A DNA stretch of 23,697 nt from Bacteroidales bacterium UBA1217 (GTDB lineage: Bacteria > Bacteroidota > Bacteroidia > Bacteroidales > P3): NCBI GenBank assembly GCA_002309335.1, contig DBXH01000030.1:1960-25656 (forward strand). Direction: 5' to 3'. Below the pieces are notes generated by a model that was not told the origin of the DNA, did no database searches, and saw only the letters and a list, made by a program, of their open reading frames with translations. Shown here one piece after another: positions 13,207-20,306 of this stretch. Every line of letters begins with the position of its first letter. Within the stretch, counting starts at the first letter, position 1. A program made the position numbers and the translations under genes.

Positions 13207-14904
13207 ATGAAACAGCTTATCGAATGCGTGCCCAATATCAGCGAGGGCCGCGATATGAATATCATCAATCAGGTTACCGCCGAGATTGAGAAGGTTGAAG
13301 GCGTAAAACTGCTTGACGTCGATCCTGGTCAGACAACAAACCGCACGGTCATCACCTTCGTAGGTGAACCGGAGCAGGCTTGCGAGGCCGCTTTCCGCGT
13401 AGTGAAAAAGGCTGCCGAACTGATTGATATGCGCCAGCATCACGGCGCTCACCCGCGTCAGGGTGCCACCGATGTATGCCCGCTTATCCCGGTGAGCAAC
13501 ATCACGATGGAAGAGACTGTCGAGTATGCCCACAAACTGGCTGAGCGTATCGGCAACGAGCTGCAGATTCCGATCTACTGCTACGAAAACGCCGCCAAGA
13601 TTGCCGAACGTCGCAACCTGGCTTACTGCCGCACGGGTGAGTATGAGAGTCTCTCGACCCGACTGGGTACTGAGCAGTGGAAGCCCGACTACGGTCCCAA
13701 CGCCTGGAATGACCATACCGCTCAGACAGGTGCCACGCAGGTGGGTGCCCGCGATTTTCTCGTGGCTATCAACTACAATCTCAACACCACTTCGACCCGC
13801 CGCGCCAACGCCATCGCTTTCGACGTCCGCGAAAAGGGCCGTCCGATGCGCGAGGGTGGCAAACCCAGCGGCAAGCCGATGAAGGACGAGAATGGCAAGA
13901 CGATTATGATTCCCGGCACGTTGAAGGGTACCAAGGCAATTGGCTGGTACATAGAAGACTACGGCATCGCTCAGGTGAGTATGAACATCACCAGCATTAA
14001 GGTGGCTCCTGTGCATCTCTGCTTCGACGAGGTGTGCCGTTGCGCCCAGAACCGTGGTGTGCGTGTCACAGGCTGTGAGATTGTGGGCCTTATCCCGAAG
14101 AGCGTCCTTATCGATGCTGGCAAATACTATCTGGCCAAACAGAAACGCTCGCTGGGCGTGAGCGAGGATGAGATTATGAAGATCGCTGTGAAGTCGATGG
14201 GTCTCGACGACCTCAAGCCGTTCAACCCGAAGGAGAAGGTTATCGAGTTCCTGATTGAGGATAACAGCCAGAAGAAACTGGTCGACCTGACCTGTACGGG
14301 TTTCTGCGAGGAGACCGCCAGCGAGAGTCCCGCTCCGGGAGGCGGCTCGGTGAGCGCCTATATGGGTGCGCTGGCCGCTTCGCTTGGCACGATGGTCGCC
14401 AACTTGACCGGCGGCAAGGCTGCTTATGATGATGAGTGGGAGAAATTCAGCGATGTGGCTGTCCACGGCCAGCAGCTGAAGAATGAGCTCCTGCACCTTG
14501 TCGACGAGGATACCAATGCTTTCAACAAGATTATGAATGCTTTCGGCCTGCCCAAGAAGAGCGACGAGGAGAAGGCCGCCCGCAGCGCCGCCATCCAGGA
14601 AGCTACCAAGTTCGCCACCGAGGTGCCTTTCCATACGATGCAAAAGTCAATGGAGGCTTTCGAGGTCTGTCGCGCTATGGTGGAGTGGGGCAACCCAGCT
14701 AGCGTTACCGACGGCGGCGTGGGTGCTTTGGCTGCCCGCAGCGCCGTGATGGGTGCTCATCTCAATGTGAAGATCAACGCCAGCAGTCTTAAGGACGAGG
14801 CCTTCAAGAACGATATCCTTGCCCGTGCAGCCGCAATCGAGGCCGCCGCTATCAAGGAGGAAGCGGAAATTCTCGCTATCGTTAATGAGAAAATAGGTCT
14901 TTAA
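13207..14904 (+). CDS. ftcD: Glutamate formimidoyltransferase / formimidotetrahydrofolate cyclodeaminase fusion
   Basis: This bifunctional enzyme moves the formimino group from N-formimino-glutamate, the product of histidine breakdown, to tetrahydrofolate, then deaminates it to 5,10-methenyl-THF plus ammonia. The 565-residue protein has the N-terminal transferase domain (1-~300) with CVPNISEGRD (7-16) and the catalytic-type His82 in QHHGAHPRQGATD, and the C-terminal cyclodeaminase domain (~345-560) with the folate-site loop SPAPGGGSVSAYMGALAASLG near 375-395. The two-domain fusion is as in mammals and many Bacteroidota. It stands alone here: no hutH, hutU or hutI neighbour is in the window. 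A -7 box lies at 13142 and hairpin terminators follow. Confidence 0.95.
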   Translation: MKQLIECVPNISEGRDMNIINQVTAEIEKVEGVKLLDVDPGQTTNRTVITFVGEPEQACEAAFRVVKKAAELIDMRQHHGAHPRQGATDVCPLIPVSNITMEETVEYAHKLAERIGNELQIPIYCYENAAKIAERRNLAYCRTGEYESLSTRLGTEQWKPDYGPNAWNDHTAQTGATQVGARDFLVAINYNLNTTSTRRANAIAFDVREKGRPMREGGKPSGKPMKDENGKTIMIPGTLKGTKAIGWYIEDYGIAQVSMNITSIKVAPVHLCFDEVCRCAQNRGVRVTGCEIVGLIPKSVLIDAGKYYLAKQKRSLGVSEDEIMKIAVKSMGLDDLKPFNPKEKVIEFLIEDNSQKKLVDLTCTGFCEETASESPAPGGGSVSAYMGALAASLGTMVANLTGGKAAYDDEWEKFSDVAVHGQQLKNELLHLVDEDTNAFNKIMNAFGLPKKSDEEKAARSAAIQEATKFATEVPFHTMQKSMEAFEVCRAMVEWGNPASVTDGGVGALAARSAVMGAHLNVKINASSLKDEAFKNDILARAAAIEAAAIKEEAEILAIVNEKIGL

Positions 14905-14952
14905 TACAAAAAAACGATTCCTCTCCGAGAATCGCGTATTTGACAATTTCCT

Positions 14953-14997
14953 GTGCGTGGGGTTTGGATATGTAAATCTCACGCACTTCTTTTTTAT
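14953..14997 (+). terminator. Intrinsic terminator after ftcD
   Basis: Stem GTGCGTG (14953-14959) / CACGCAC (14980-14986), extendable inward with G-U and A-T pairs, followed by TTCTTTTTT. A smaller inverted repeat CGATTC/GAATCG sits just upstream (14914-14933). Confidence 0.65.
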
Positions 14998-15011
14998 GAG
15001 GGAAATAAAAT

Positions 15012-15053
15012 AACAAACTCCTTCTTGCGGTTTGCAAGGAGGAGTTTGTTTTA
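15012..15053. terminator. Long hairpin, probably bidirectional terminator
   Basis: A 17-bp stem AACAAACTCCTTCTTGC (15012-15028) / GCAAGGAGGAGTTTGTT (15034-15050) with one G-U pair and a 5-nt loop. It separates ftcD from the convergent small lipoprotein gene; the T run is short. Confidence 0.7.
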
Positions 15054-15082
15054 TCGGTCGGGTAGGGGTGACCGATTCTTAG

Positions 15083-15205
15083 TTATTCGCTGACTATGTT
15101 CTCTGCCACCGAACCGCGATAGGCGGGACAGGTCTTGTGTGAGCACGATGCGGCTACAACAGCCAGAAGCATAACTGCGGAAAGGATGATAATGCGTTTC
15201 TTCAT
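15083..15205 (-). CDS. Small lipoprotein, 40 residues
   Basis: The product begins MKKRIIILSAVMLLAVVAASC, a full lipoprotein signal peptide with Cys21 as lipidation site, leaving a 20-residue mature peptide SHKTCPAYRGSVAENIVSE after the cysteine. The frame runs upstream to 15265, but the ATG at 15205 gives the signal peptide. Short lipoproteins with a C-P-A-Y motif recur in Bacteroidota, to my recollection, without known function. It is flanked by exact copies of TCGGGTAGGGG at 15058-15068 and 15241-15251. No promoter box is clear. Confidence 0.65.
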   Translation of the reverse strand: MKKRIIILSAVMLLAVVAASCSHKTCPAYRGSVAENIVSE

Positions 15206-15344
15206 TTTTGGATATTTTAATTGTTTATTCTCTATTATTATCGGGTAGGGGACACCCTTCTTCAAAAGAAAGTAACGCAGTTTTTTATTTTAACGTATAT
15301 ATTAGTCGAAAAAAAATAAAATAAAATCCGTCCTCTATAAAGTC

Positions 15345-15387
15345 TTCCCCTTTTGGAGAGGGGTAGGGCCGTAAGGGCAGGGTGTGT
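15345..15387 (+). repeat. Two-hairpin GC-rich repeat, copy D
   Basis: Hairpin 1 CCCCTTT/AGAGGGG (15347-15353, 15357-15363, one G-U pair), hairpin 2 GCC-GTAAG-GGC (15368-15378), then AGGGTGTGTT. Same order and tail as copies A, B and C. Confidence 0.75.
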
Positions 15388-15492
15388 TGCACACGCCGTT
15401 CTCCGTTTCAAGAATTCGCCTTCTAATGCGCTATTTTGTTCTGTAATGTGATTTTGTATGTCGCTGGGTGAGATAATAGATTAGGCGTGAAA

Positions 15493-15865
15493 TTTGTAAA
15501 TTCACACTTGTATAGCATTACAACTGTATATACGGTTGTATATTTGTAATTATATACACTTTTGTAATATTTACAAAAATAATCAAGAAATATTTGTAAA
15601 AAAGCCTTTTTAGGCTTGCTGATACTTTAGATATTATATAAAACATTAATTTTATACATATTAAATATTTTAATTAAAGTGGTAATTAAACATAATGTAT
15701 AAGTCGGTTAAATGAATAAAAATAGACAATTATATAATATAAATATTTATAAATTAAATATTTAACGATAAAGCATTAAATTATTACTTATGTAATCTAA
15801 ATGTTTACAAAAATAATTTTGCTACAATTTACAAATGTTTCAAATAATCTTTGTACTTTTGTAAA
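15493..15865. promoter_or_regulatory. Cluster of TTTGTAA/TTACAAA sites, putative operators
   Basis: TTTGTAAA or its complement occurs at 15493, 15570, 15593, 15804, 15828 and 15858, with TTTGTAAT at 15543 and 15561. Sites 15561 and 15570 form a near-palindrome. The site at 15858-15865 overlaps the -7 box of the regulator gene and that at 15828-15835 occupies its -33 position. Confidence 0.45.
15854..15861 (+). promoter_or_regulatory. Likely -7 box for the HTH regulator
   Basis: TACTTTTG matches TAnnTTTG, 37 bp before the ATG at 15898. No TTTG lies at the -33 position, which suggests that an activator or relief of repression may matter. Confidence 0.5.
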
Positions 15866-15897
15866 TCGAATTAATTTATGATTATAAATGTAAAAAT

Positions 15898-16503
15898 ATG
15901 GTAGACAGGATAAATCTCATTTTAAAGGCCAAAAATTTGACATCTCGACAGTTTGCCGAGGAGATTGGAATTCAGCCTTCGGGTATGTCGCATATTTTAG
16001 GGGGACGCAACCGTCCAAGTCTTGATTTCGTGATGAAGGTTGTGACGCGCTATCCTGAAATAGATATTAAATGGTTGACGCTTGGCGAGGGTGAAATGTA
16101 TGTCAGTCCCTATTCGATGCCTGTGGCTCCTTCGTCGTCTGTATCTGCGGCAGCCTCCTCTCCTGTTGTTCAGCCTTCTGCTCCGGCTCCTGCTGTAAAG
16201 ACACCAGAGCCGGCTCAGGCTTCGTTATGGTCGGAGCCGGATTTGTTTTTGGCAGCGGAGCCTGTTCCCGAACCCGTGCCTGTTGTCGATGAGCCTCCCG
16301 AAGCCGAACTAGAGGAGTCTCCCACCGTAGAGGTTGAACCCGAGCCGCTACAACAGCAGCCTCAACCTCAACTTGATGAGAATCGTCTGTACGATTTCGG
16401 CAAGCCTGCTGGTGTGGAAAATCAAAATCTAAAGAAGAAAAAGATTATGAAGGTGGTTATCCTATATGATGACCACTCATTTTCAGAGTATTACCCAGAA
16501 TAA
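15898..16503 (+). CDS. XRE/Cro-type helix-turn-helix regulator with Pro/Glu-rich linker
   Basis: The 201-residue protein has an N-terminal HTH domain (about 1-68) starting MVDRINLILKAKNLTSRQFAEEIG, with recognition helix around PSGMSHILGGRNRPS, ending in WLTLGEGEMY. Residues about 70-165 are a low-complexity Pro/Ala/Glu/Ser linker likely to be disordered. The last ~20 residues, KKKKIMKVVILYDDHSFSEYYPE in part, look like a beta-strand motif following a basic stretch; I recall similar ends in Bacteroidales HTH proteins of this type. No ligand or protease domain is present. It is alone in its transcription unit behind a cluster of TTTGTAAA sites that would suit autoregulation (inference). Targets are unknown. 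Confidence 0.85.
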   Translation: MVDRINLILKAKNLTSRQFAEEIGIQPSGMSHILGGRNRPSLDFVMKVVTRYPEIDIKWLTLGEGEMYVSPYSMPVAPSSSVSAAASSPVVQPSAPAPAVKTPEPAQASLWSEPDLFLAAEPVPEPVPVVDEPPEAELEESPTVEVEPEPLQQQPQPQLDENRLYDFGKPAGVENQNLKKKKIMKVVILYDDHSFSEYYPE

Positions 16504-16504
16504 T

Positions 16505-16530
16505 GCAATAATGCATTCGCGCATTATTGC
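16505..16530. terminator. Hairpin between convergent genes
   Basis: A perfect 10-bp stem GCAATAATGC (16505-16514) / GCATTATTGC (16521-16530) with a 6-nt loop overlaps the 3' end of the convergent TPR gene. The T run is poor in both directions, so termination is likely but not certain. Confidence 0.5.
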
Positions 16531-17054
16531 TTGTTGATTTTGTTAAGGTGCTCCGACAGCATCTCGTCGCTCATATCGAGCAGCGACATCGCGGTACGTA
16601 TGTCGTTGGCAAGAAAATGGTCGGGGTATTCATCAAGGAACTCCTCATAGGCTTCGCGTGCCTCCTCTTTGCGGCCGCCGTTGTCGAGTGCCAAGCCTTT
16701 CTCGTAGAAACATTCGTCGAGGTGGCTATAGTTGGGATAGTTGTCTATGACGCGGTCGTAGTAGGTAACCATTTCGTCGTAAAGTCCCATTCCGTTGGCG
16801 ACCTGTGCTGCCAGGTGAAGGTAGTGGGCGGTCATCGAGTCGTCGGGAAAGGCGTCGGCAAATTGCGTGTAGAGGGCTATTAGTTTATTGCCTTTGGCGG
16901 TATCAATGCTCTCAAACATAGCGGCTTGCATCAATGGTTGCTCAATCGAGTCGATGCTTTGTGCAAGTTCGTCGCGTGTGGGTTCTTTAGGAGTGCGGCT
17001 GCACGCTGCTATCGTTAGTGCTGCAGCGGCAAGTATAATGATGCTTTTTTTCAT
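16524..17054 (-). CDS. TPR-repeat lipoprotein
   Basis: The 176-residue product begins MKKSIIILAAAALTIAACSR, a lipoprotein signal with Cys18. The mature part is helical with TPR-like units, visible in YLHLAAQVANGMGLYDEMVTYYDRVIDNYP and FYEKGLALDNGGRKEEAREAYEEFLDEYP, quoted as regions around residues 80-110 and 115-145. These resemble the C-terminal TPRs of the CpoB/YbgF and BamD type, suggesting a scaffold role in the envelope, but no partner is evident. It is third in the operon ruvX-def-TPR, 9 bp after def; in other Bacteroidales this gene is, as I recall, followed by thrS, which is absent here and replaced by a convergent HTH gene. Confidence 0.85.
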   Translation of the reverse strand: MKKSIIILAAAALTIAACSRTPKEPTRDELAQSIDSIEQPLMQAAMFESIDTAKGNKLIALYTQFADAFPDDSMTAHYLHLAAQVANGMGLYDEMVTYYDRVIDNYPNYSHLDECFYEKGLALDNGGRKEEAREAYEEFLDEYPDHFLANDIRTAMSLLDMSDEMLSEHLNKINKQ

Positions 17055-17063
17055 TGGTTATCG

Positions 17064-17630
17064 TTATTTTTTAATTTGTCTTTTCAATCTGTATTTAGGG
17101 TGAACTTTGCCAGCGGCAACGTCGTTCAACTTGCGCTTAATCATTGTTTTGCGCAATGAACTCAGTCGGTCGGTAAAGACTTTGCCGTTCAGGTGGTCGA
17201 TTTCATGCTGGGCGACTCGGGCGAACATTCCGTCGATGCGTTCTTGGTGCTCGACGAAATTTTCATCTAACCAGCGCAATACGATACTCGTTGGGCGCAG
17301 CACATCTTCGTGGATGTCGGGCAAACTGAGACATCCTTCGTTGAAGTAGTCTTTTTCGTTGCCTTCTTCGATGATCTCGGGGTTGATGAGCACGTGGCGT
17401 TCCTCCTCCTCGCCGTAGCTGTCGGTCTTTTCGTCGTAGGGGCGGAAACCGATGACTACCAGCTGGATGGAACGGTCAATCTGAGGTGCCGCCAGACCAA
17501 CACCGTCGGCGGTGTACATCGTTTCAAACATATCGTCGATCAATTGTTTGAGGTCGGGATAGTCGGCTGTTATCGGTTGTGCTTGTTTGCGTAGAATTGG
17601 GTCGCCATAGGCTACTATTGGAAGATACAT
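17064..17630 (-). CDS. def: Peptide deformylase
   Basis: Peptide deformylase removes the formyl group from the initiator methionine of nascent proteins. The 188-residue cytosolic metalloenzyme has the three family motifs: GVGLAAPQ (43-50), EGCLSLP (98-104) with metal ligand Cys100, and QHEIDHLNG (141-149) with ligands His142 and His146 and catalytic Glu143. An acidic insertion around residues 66-77 (DEKTDSYGEEEE) is common in Bacteroidota enzymes. The gene is 42 bp downstream of ruvX and 9 bp upstream of the TPR lipoprotein gene in one operon. The ATG at 17630 gives MYLPIVAYGDPILR, the usual N-terminus. Confidence 0.96.
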   Translation of the reverse strand: MYLPIVAYGDPILRKQAQPITADYPDLKQLIDDMFETMYTADGVGLAAPQIDRSIQLVVIGFRPYDEKTDSYGEEEERHVLINPEIIEEGNEKDYFNEGCLSLPDIHEDVLRPTSIVLRWLDENFVEHQERIDGMFARVAQHEIDHLNGKVFTDRLSSLRKTMIKRKLNDVAAGKVHPKYRLKRQIKK

Positions 17631-17672
17631 ATTGGTGATGTTTGAGGTTTAAAGGTTAAAAAGGTCTTGGGG

Positions 17673-18119
17673 TTAATTGTTAGATGTATTGGTGCGTGAT
17701 TTGGCAAAGTCGCGGCTCTGCATATAGTTCTGCAGGATGAGCACCGCGCTCACGGAGTCGATAAGTGCTTTGTTTTGACGCTGTTTGCGCGAGAGTCCTC
17801 CGTCAATCATTGCTTGGAAGGCTATCTTGGAAGTGAAACGTTCGTCGATACGCTCGATTGGTATTTGAGGGTACTTGTTGCGGAGTTTTTCGACGAAAGG
17901 TTCGATATACTGTGCCGATTCGGATGGGGTGTTGTTGAGGTGTTTGGCCTCACCCACAACGAAGAATTCCACGGGCTCTTTTTTCAGATAATCGTCAATG
18001 AAAGGCATCAGTTTTGGCGTCTCAACGGTGGTCAAAGCGGTTGCAATGAGCTGTAACTCGTCGGTCACGGCGAGTCCCGTACGCTTTATGCCATAGTCAA
18101 TTGCCATTATTCTGCCCAT
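17673..18119 (-). CDS. ruvX: Putative Holliday junction resolvase RuvX (YqgF)
   Basis: RuvX/YqgF proteins have an RNase H-like fold; they are named as putative Holliday-junction resolvases and are also implicated in 16S rRNA 5'-end processing. The 148-residue form begins MGRIMAIDYGIKRTGLAVTD with catalytic-type Asp8, and continues with VVGEAKHLNNTPSESA, ERIDERFTS and KALIDSVSAVLIL, which supply the other conserved acidic residues. The frame is open to an ATG at 18146, but that codon lies inside the likely -7 box (18144-18151), so 18119 is the better start and also matches the usual N-terminus. It is the first gene of the ruvX-def-TPR operon. Confidence 0.92.
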   Translation of the reverse strand: MGRIMAIDYGIKRTGLAVTDELQLIATALTTVETPKLMPFIDDYLKKEPVEFFVVGEAKHLNNTPSESAQYIEPFVEKLRNKYPQIPIERIDERFTSKIAFQAMIDGGLSRKQRQNKALIDSVSAVLILQNYMQSRDFAKSRTNTSNN

Positions 18120-18143
18120 AATTTTGTTGTTTGTTTCGGGCTG

Positions 18144-18151
18144 CAAAATTA
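18144..18151 (-). promoter_or_regulatory. Likely -7 box of the ruvX operon
   Basis: Read on the minus strand this is TAATTTTG, matching TAnnTTTG, 25 bp before the chosen ruvX start. No good -33 TTTG is at the expected distance. Confidence 0.45.
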
Positions 18152-18265
18152 CAAAATAATTTGCAATTATCTGTTTTTTGATTGTTTTTTTCTTTTTTTA
18201 ATGGTTAAAAATTGTTTTTGATAATAAGGGGGTTAGATGGATTTTTTGAAGAAAAATGATTTTTT

Positions 18266-18297
18266 TTTGTCCATTTTGCAAAAAGTTAGTACTTTTG
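18266..18297 (+). promoter_or_regulatory. Promoter for the tRNA gene
   Basis: -33 TTTG (18266-18269), a 20-bp spacer and -7 TACTTTTG (18290-18297) match the Bacteroidota consensus, about 37 bp before the tRNA. Confidence 0.7.
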
Positions 18298-18333
18298 CAC
18301 CTCGAATTCAGAGGCAGATAGAGCCTTGATTCG

Positions 18334-18407
18334 GGTCCCTTAGCTCAGTCGGTTAGAGCAGCTGACTCATAATCAGCGGGTCCTTGGTTCGAGCCCAAGA
18401 GGGACCA
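18334..18407 (+). tRNA. tRNA with CAT anticodon, probably elongator Met
   Basis: Full cloverleaf: acceptor GGTCCCT/AGGGACC, D-arm GCTC..GAGC, anticodon stem GCTGA/TCAGC with loop CTCATAA (anticodon CAT), T-stem CTTGG/CCAAG with loop TTCGAGC, discriminator A. CCA is not encoded (CAA follows). The acceptor stem begins with a G-C pair, so it is not the initiator type. It could instead be tRNA-Ile2, whose CAT anticodon is modified to lysidine; sequence alone does not settle this. Confidence 0.93.
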
Positions 18408-18413
18408 CAATAG

Positions 18414-18437
18414 AGCGGCAACGATGCCGCTTTTTTT
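18414..18437 (+). terminator. Intrinsic terminator after the tRNA
   Basis: Stem AGCGGCA (18414-18420) / TGCCGCT (18425-18431) with loop ACGA and a run of T. Confidence 0.9.
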
Positions 18438-18461
18438 GTTTCAAAATATTTGACAATAAAT

Positions 18462-18492
18462 TTTGCCATATTGTTTTTTTGCTTTATCTTTG
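18462..18492 (+). promoter_or_regulatory. Promoter for ilvE
   Basis: -33 TTTG (18462-18465), 19-bp spacer, -7 TATCTTTG (18485-18492); leader of about 40 nt to the ATG at 18538. Confidence 0.75.
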
Positions 18493-18537
18493 CATTTACT
18501 AAAAATAATGTAAAACATCAATAATAAACTAATAATT

Positions 18538-19551
18538 ATGAATATAGATTGGCAAAACCTTCCGTTTGGTTACCTGAAAACGGATTATAACGTACGTTGC
18601 TGGTATCGCGACGGCAAATGGGGTGAGATTGAAGTCTCCTCCGAAGAGACCATCAACATTCACATGGCTGCTTCGAGTTTGCACTATGGCCAGGAGTCTT
18701 TTGAGGGTCTGAAGGCTTATCGCTGCAAAGACGGTAAGATCCGTATGTTCCGTCCCGATGAGAATGCCGCCCGTATGCAGAACACCAGCCGCGGTATAAT
18801 GATGCCCGAGATGCCCACCGACAAATTCATCGAGATGTGCAAGAAGGTCGTGAAGATGAACGAGCGCTTCATCCCGCCTTACGGCACTGGCGCTAGCCTC
18901 TACCTGCGTCCTCTGATGATTGGTACCGGCATCACCGTGGGTGTGAAACCCGCCAACGAGTACCTGTTCCTCATCTTCGTAACTCCCGTCGGACCTTATT
19001 TCAAGGGCGGTTTCCAGGCTAACCCCTATGTTATCACCCGCAAATACGACCGTTCTGCTCCTCTCGGAACTGGTATCTACAAGGTCGGCGGCAACTACGC
19101 TGCTTCCCTCCGCGCTCACGTTGAGGCTTGCCATGGTGGTCAGTACGCCTGCGAGTTCTATCTCGACGCCAAGGAGAAAAAGTATGTTGACGAGGCTGGT
19201 GCAGCCAACTTCTTCGCTATCAAGAACGGTGTCTATATCACCCCGAAGTCGACCTCTATCCTTCCTTCTATCACCAACAAGAGCTTGATGCAGTTGGCCG
19301 AGGATATGGGTATCAAGGTTGAGCGTCGTCCTATCGCTGTCGAGGAGCTTGCTGAATGCCAGGAAGCTGGTGCCTGCGGTACCGCTGCCGTTATCAGCCC
19401 CATCGAGCGCATCGACGACCCCGAGGCTGGCAAGAGCTATGAGTTTGGCAAGAAGCCCGGTCCCATCAGCACCAAACTGTATGAGCACCTCCGTGCCATC
19501 CAGTTGGGCGAAGCTGAGGACGTCCACAACTGGAATGTTGTTGTTGAATAA
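18538..19551 (+). CDS. ilvE: Branched-chain amino acid aminotransferase
   Basis: This class IV PLP enzyme interconverts leucine, isoleucine and valine with their 2-oxo acids using 2-oxoglutarate/glutamate. The 337-residue product has the N-terminal ALHYGQ-like segment SSLHYGQESFEGLKAYR (about 47-63), LRPLMIGTG (about 122-130), the PLP-binding lysine in GIYKVGGNYAAS (Lys182), and the cofactor-phosphate segment GTAAVISPI near the C-terminus. The length fits the longer BCAT type rather than the ~310-residue enterobacterial IlvE. It is monocistronic, with its own promoter at 18462-18492 and a terminator at 19571-19602. D-amino-acid aminotransferases share the fold, but these motifs favour BCAT. 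Confidence 0.96.
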   Translation: MNIDWQNLPFGYLKTDYNVRCWYRDGKWGEIEVSSEETINIHMAASSLHYGQESFEGLKAYRCKDGKIRMFRPDENAARMQNTSRGIMMPEMPTDKFIEMCKKVVKMNERFIPPYGTGASLYLRPLMIGTGITVGVKPANEYLFLIFVTPVGPYFKGGFQANPYVITRKYDRSAPLGTGIYKVGGNYAASLRAHVEACHGGQYACEFYLDAKEKKYVDEAGAANFFAIKNGVYITPKSTSILPSITNKSLMQLAEDMGIKVERRPIAVEELAECQEAGACGTAAVISPIERIDDPEAGKSYEFGKKPGPISTKLYEHLRAIQLGEAEDVHNWNVVVE

Positions 19552-19570
19552 TTGCTTTAACAATAATAAC

Positions 19571-19602
19571 AAAAAAAGCTCCGCAATCGCGGAGCTTTTT
19601 TG
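19571..19602. terminator. Bidirectional terminator between ilvE and gcvH
   Basis: Stem GCTCCGC/GCGGAGC with a 4-nt loop, flanked by seven A on the left and six T on the right, so it works for ilvE (+) and gcvH (-). Confidence 0.92.
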
Positions 19603-19620
19603 TTATTGACCAAACGATGC

Positions 19621-19998
19621 TTAGGCACCGATTTTTGCCTTGTAAGCGGCAGCGTCGAGCAGAGTATCGACATCGGCAGCGTTGGCGGGTTTAATCTTGA
19701 TAATCCAGCCTTCGCCATAAGGATCGTTGTTGATGGAGGAGGCGTCCTCGAGAGCTGCGTTGAACTCAATAACCTCGCCGGTAACAGGCATCAGCAGGTC
19801 GGCAACGGTCTTAACGGCCTCGATTGAGCCGAAAGCCTCACCGGCTTCAACGGTGTCGCCTTCGCAGTCAACATCGACGAAAACGATGTCGCCAAGCTCG
19901 TGCTGTGCATAGTCGGTAATGCCTACATAAGCAAATTCGCCTTCCAGTCTTACCCATTCATCGTCCTGGGTGTACTTCAAATTTTCAGGAATGTTCAT
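19621..19998 (-). CDS. gcvH: Glycine cleavage system H protein
   Basis: GcvH is the lipoyl shuttle protein that carries the aminomethyl group between the P and T proteins when glycine is split to CO2, ammonia and 5,10-methylene-THF. The 125-residue product has the lipoyl-domain signature with the lipoylated Lys63 in FGSIEAVKTVADL, preceded by GITDYAQHELGDIVFVD and followed by SSINNDPYGEGWIIKI, all typical. gcvT and gcvP are not adjacent, so the complex is encoded at dispersed loci. It has its own divergent promoter facing rho and a shared terminator with ilvE. Confidence 0.97.
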   Translation of the reverse strand: MNIPENLKYTQDDEWVRLEGEFAYVGITDYAQHELGDIVFVDVDCEGDTVEAGEAFGSIEAVKTVADLLMPVTGEVIEFNAALEDASSINNDPYGEGWIIKIKPANAADVDTLLDAAAYKAKIGA

Positions 19999-20100
19999 AA
20001 TTTTTCTGTTTTATTAAAAGTTAATTATTCTATTTTCTTTGTTGTTTTTCAGCGATATAAATATATTTCCCCTAATATGTGGCGGGAAAGTTTGAAAATT

Positions 20101-20131
20101 CAAAAGTACACTTTTTCGTCAGTTTGACAAA
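20101..20131 (-). promoter_or_regulatory. Promoter for gcvH
   Basis: Minus-strand -33 TTTG (20131-20128), 19-bp spacer, -7 TACTTTTG (20108-20101). The leader would be about 95 nt. Confidence 0.7.
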
Positions 20132-20138
20132 ATTTTTT

Positions 20139-20167
20139 TTTGATGTTGGATTTTTTTTCTATCTTTG
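20139..20167 (+). promoter_or_regulatory. Promoter for rho
   Basis: -33 TTTG (20139-20142) and -7 TATCTTTG (20160-20167) with a short 17-bp spacer. The leader is about 130 nt and includes a 9-bp hairpin TTTTTCAAA/TTTGAAAAA (20246-20254, 20259-20267). The two divergent promoters fill the 308-bp gcvH-rho gap; nothing else stands out there. Confidence 0.55.
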
Positions 20168-20306
20168 CCTTGTAAAAGATGGTTCATTCTGAACACTTTT
20201 TAATCAACAAATTTTTAATTGTCAAATAGTTACAAAATAATTAGTTTTTTCAAACTGATTTGAAAAATCAAATTGGAATTGATTTCTACAACATTAATCC
20301 TTACTA

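Larger units (their letters stand above)
15206..15897. other. Long AT-rich region upstream of the HTH regulator
   Basis: No credible ORF. From left to right it has the TCGGGTAGGGG repeat (15241), two-hairpin repeat copy D (15345-15387) with a GTGTG/CACAC hairpin (15382-15394) and an AACGGAR heptamer fragment on the minus strand (about 15395-15408), then about 480 bp of very AT-rich DNA with eight TTTGTAA/TTACAAA sites and a small AAGCCT/AGGCTT hairpin (15602-15617). Confidence 0.75.

Noticed and set aside
13117..14643. 508-codon minus-strand ORF opposite ftcD
   Set aside because: Antisense to an unambiguous ftcD with intact motifs; composition mirrors the sense codons.
18529..19572. 347-codon minus-strand ORF opposite ilvE
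   Set aside because: Fully antisense to ilvE, crosses its promoter side and terminator; no recognisable domain.
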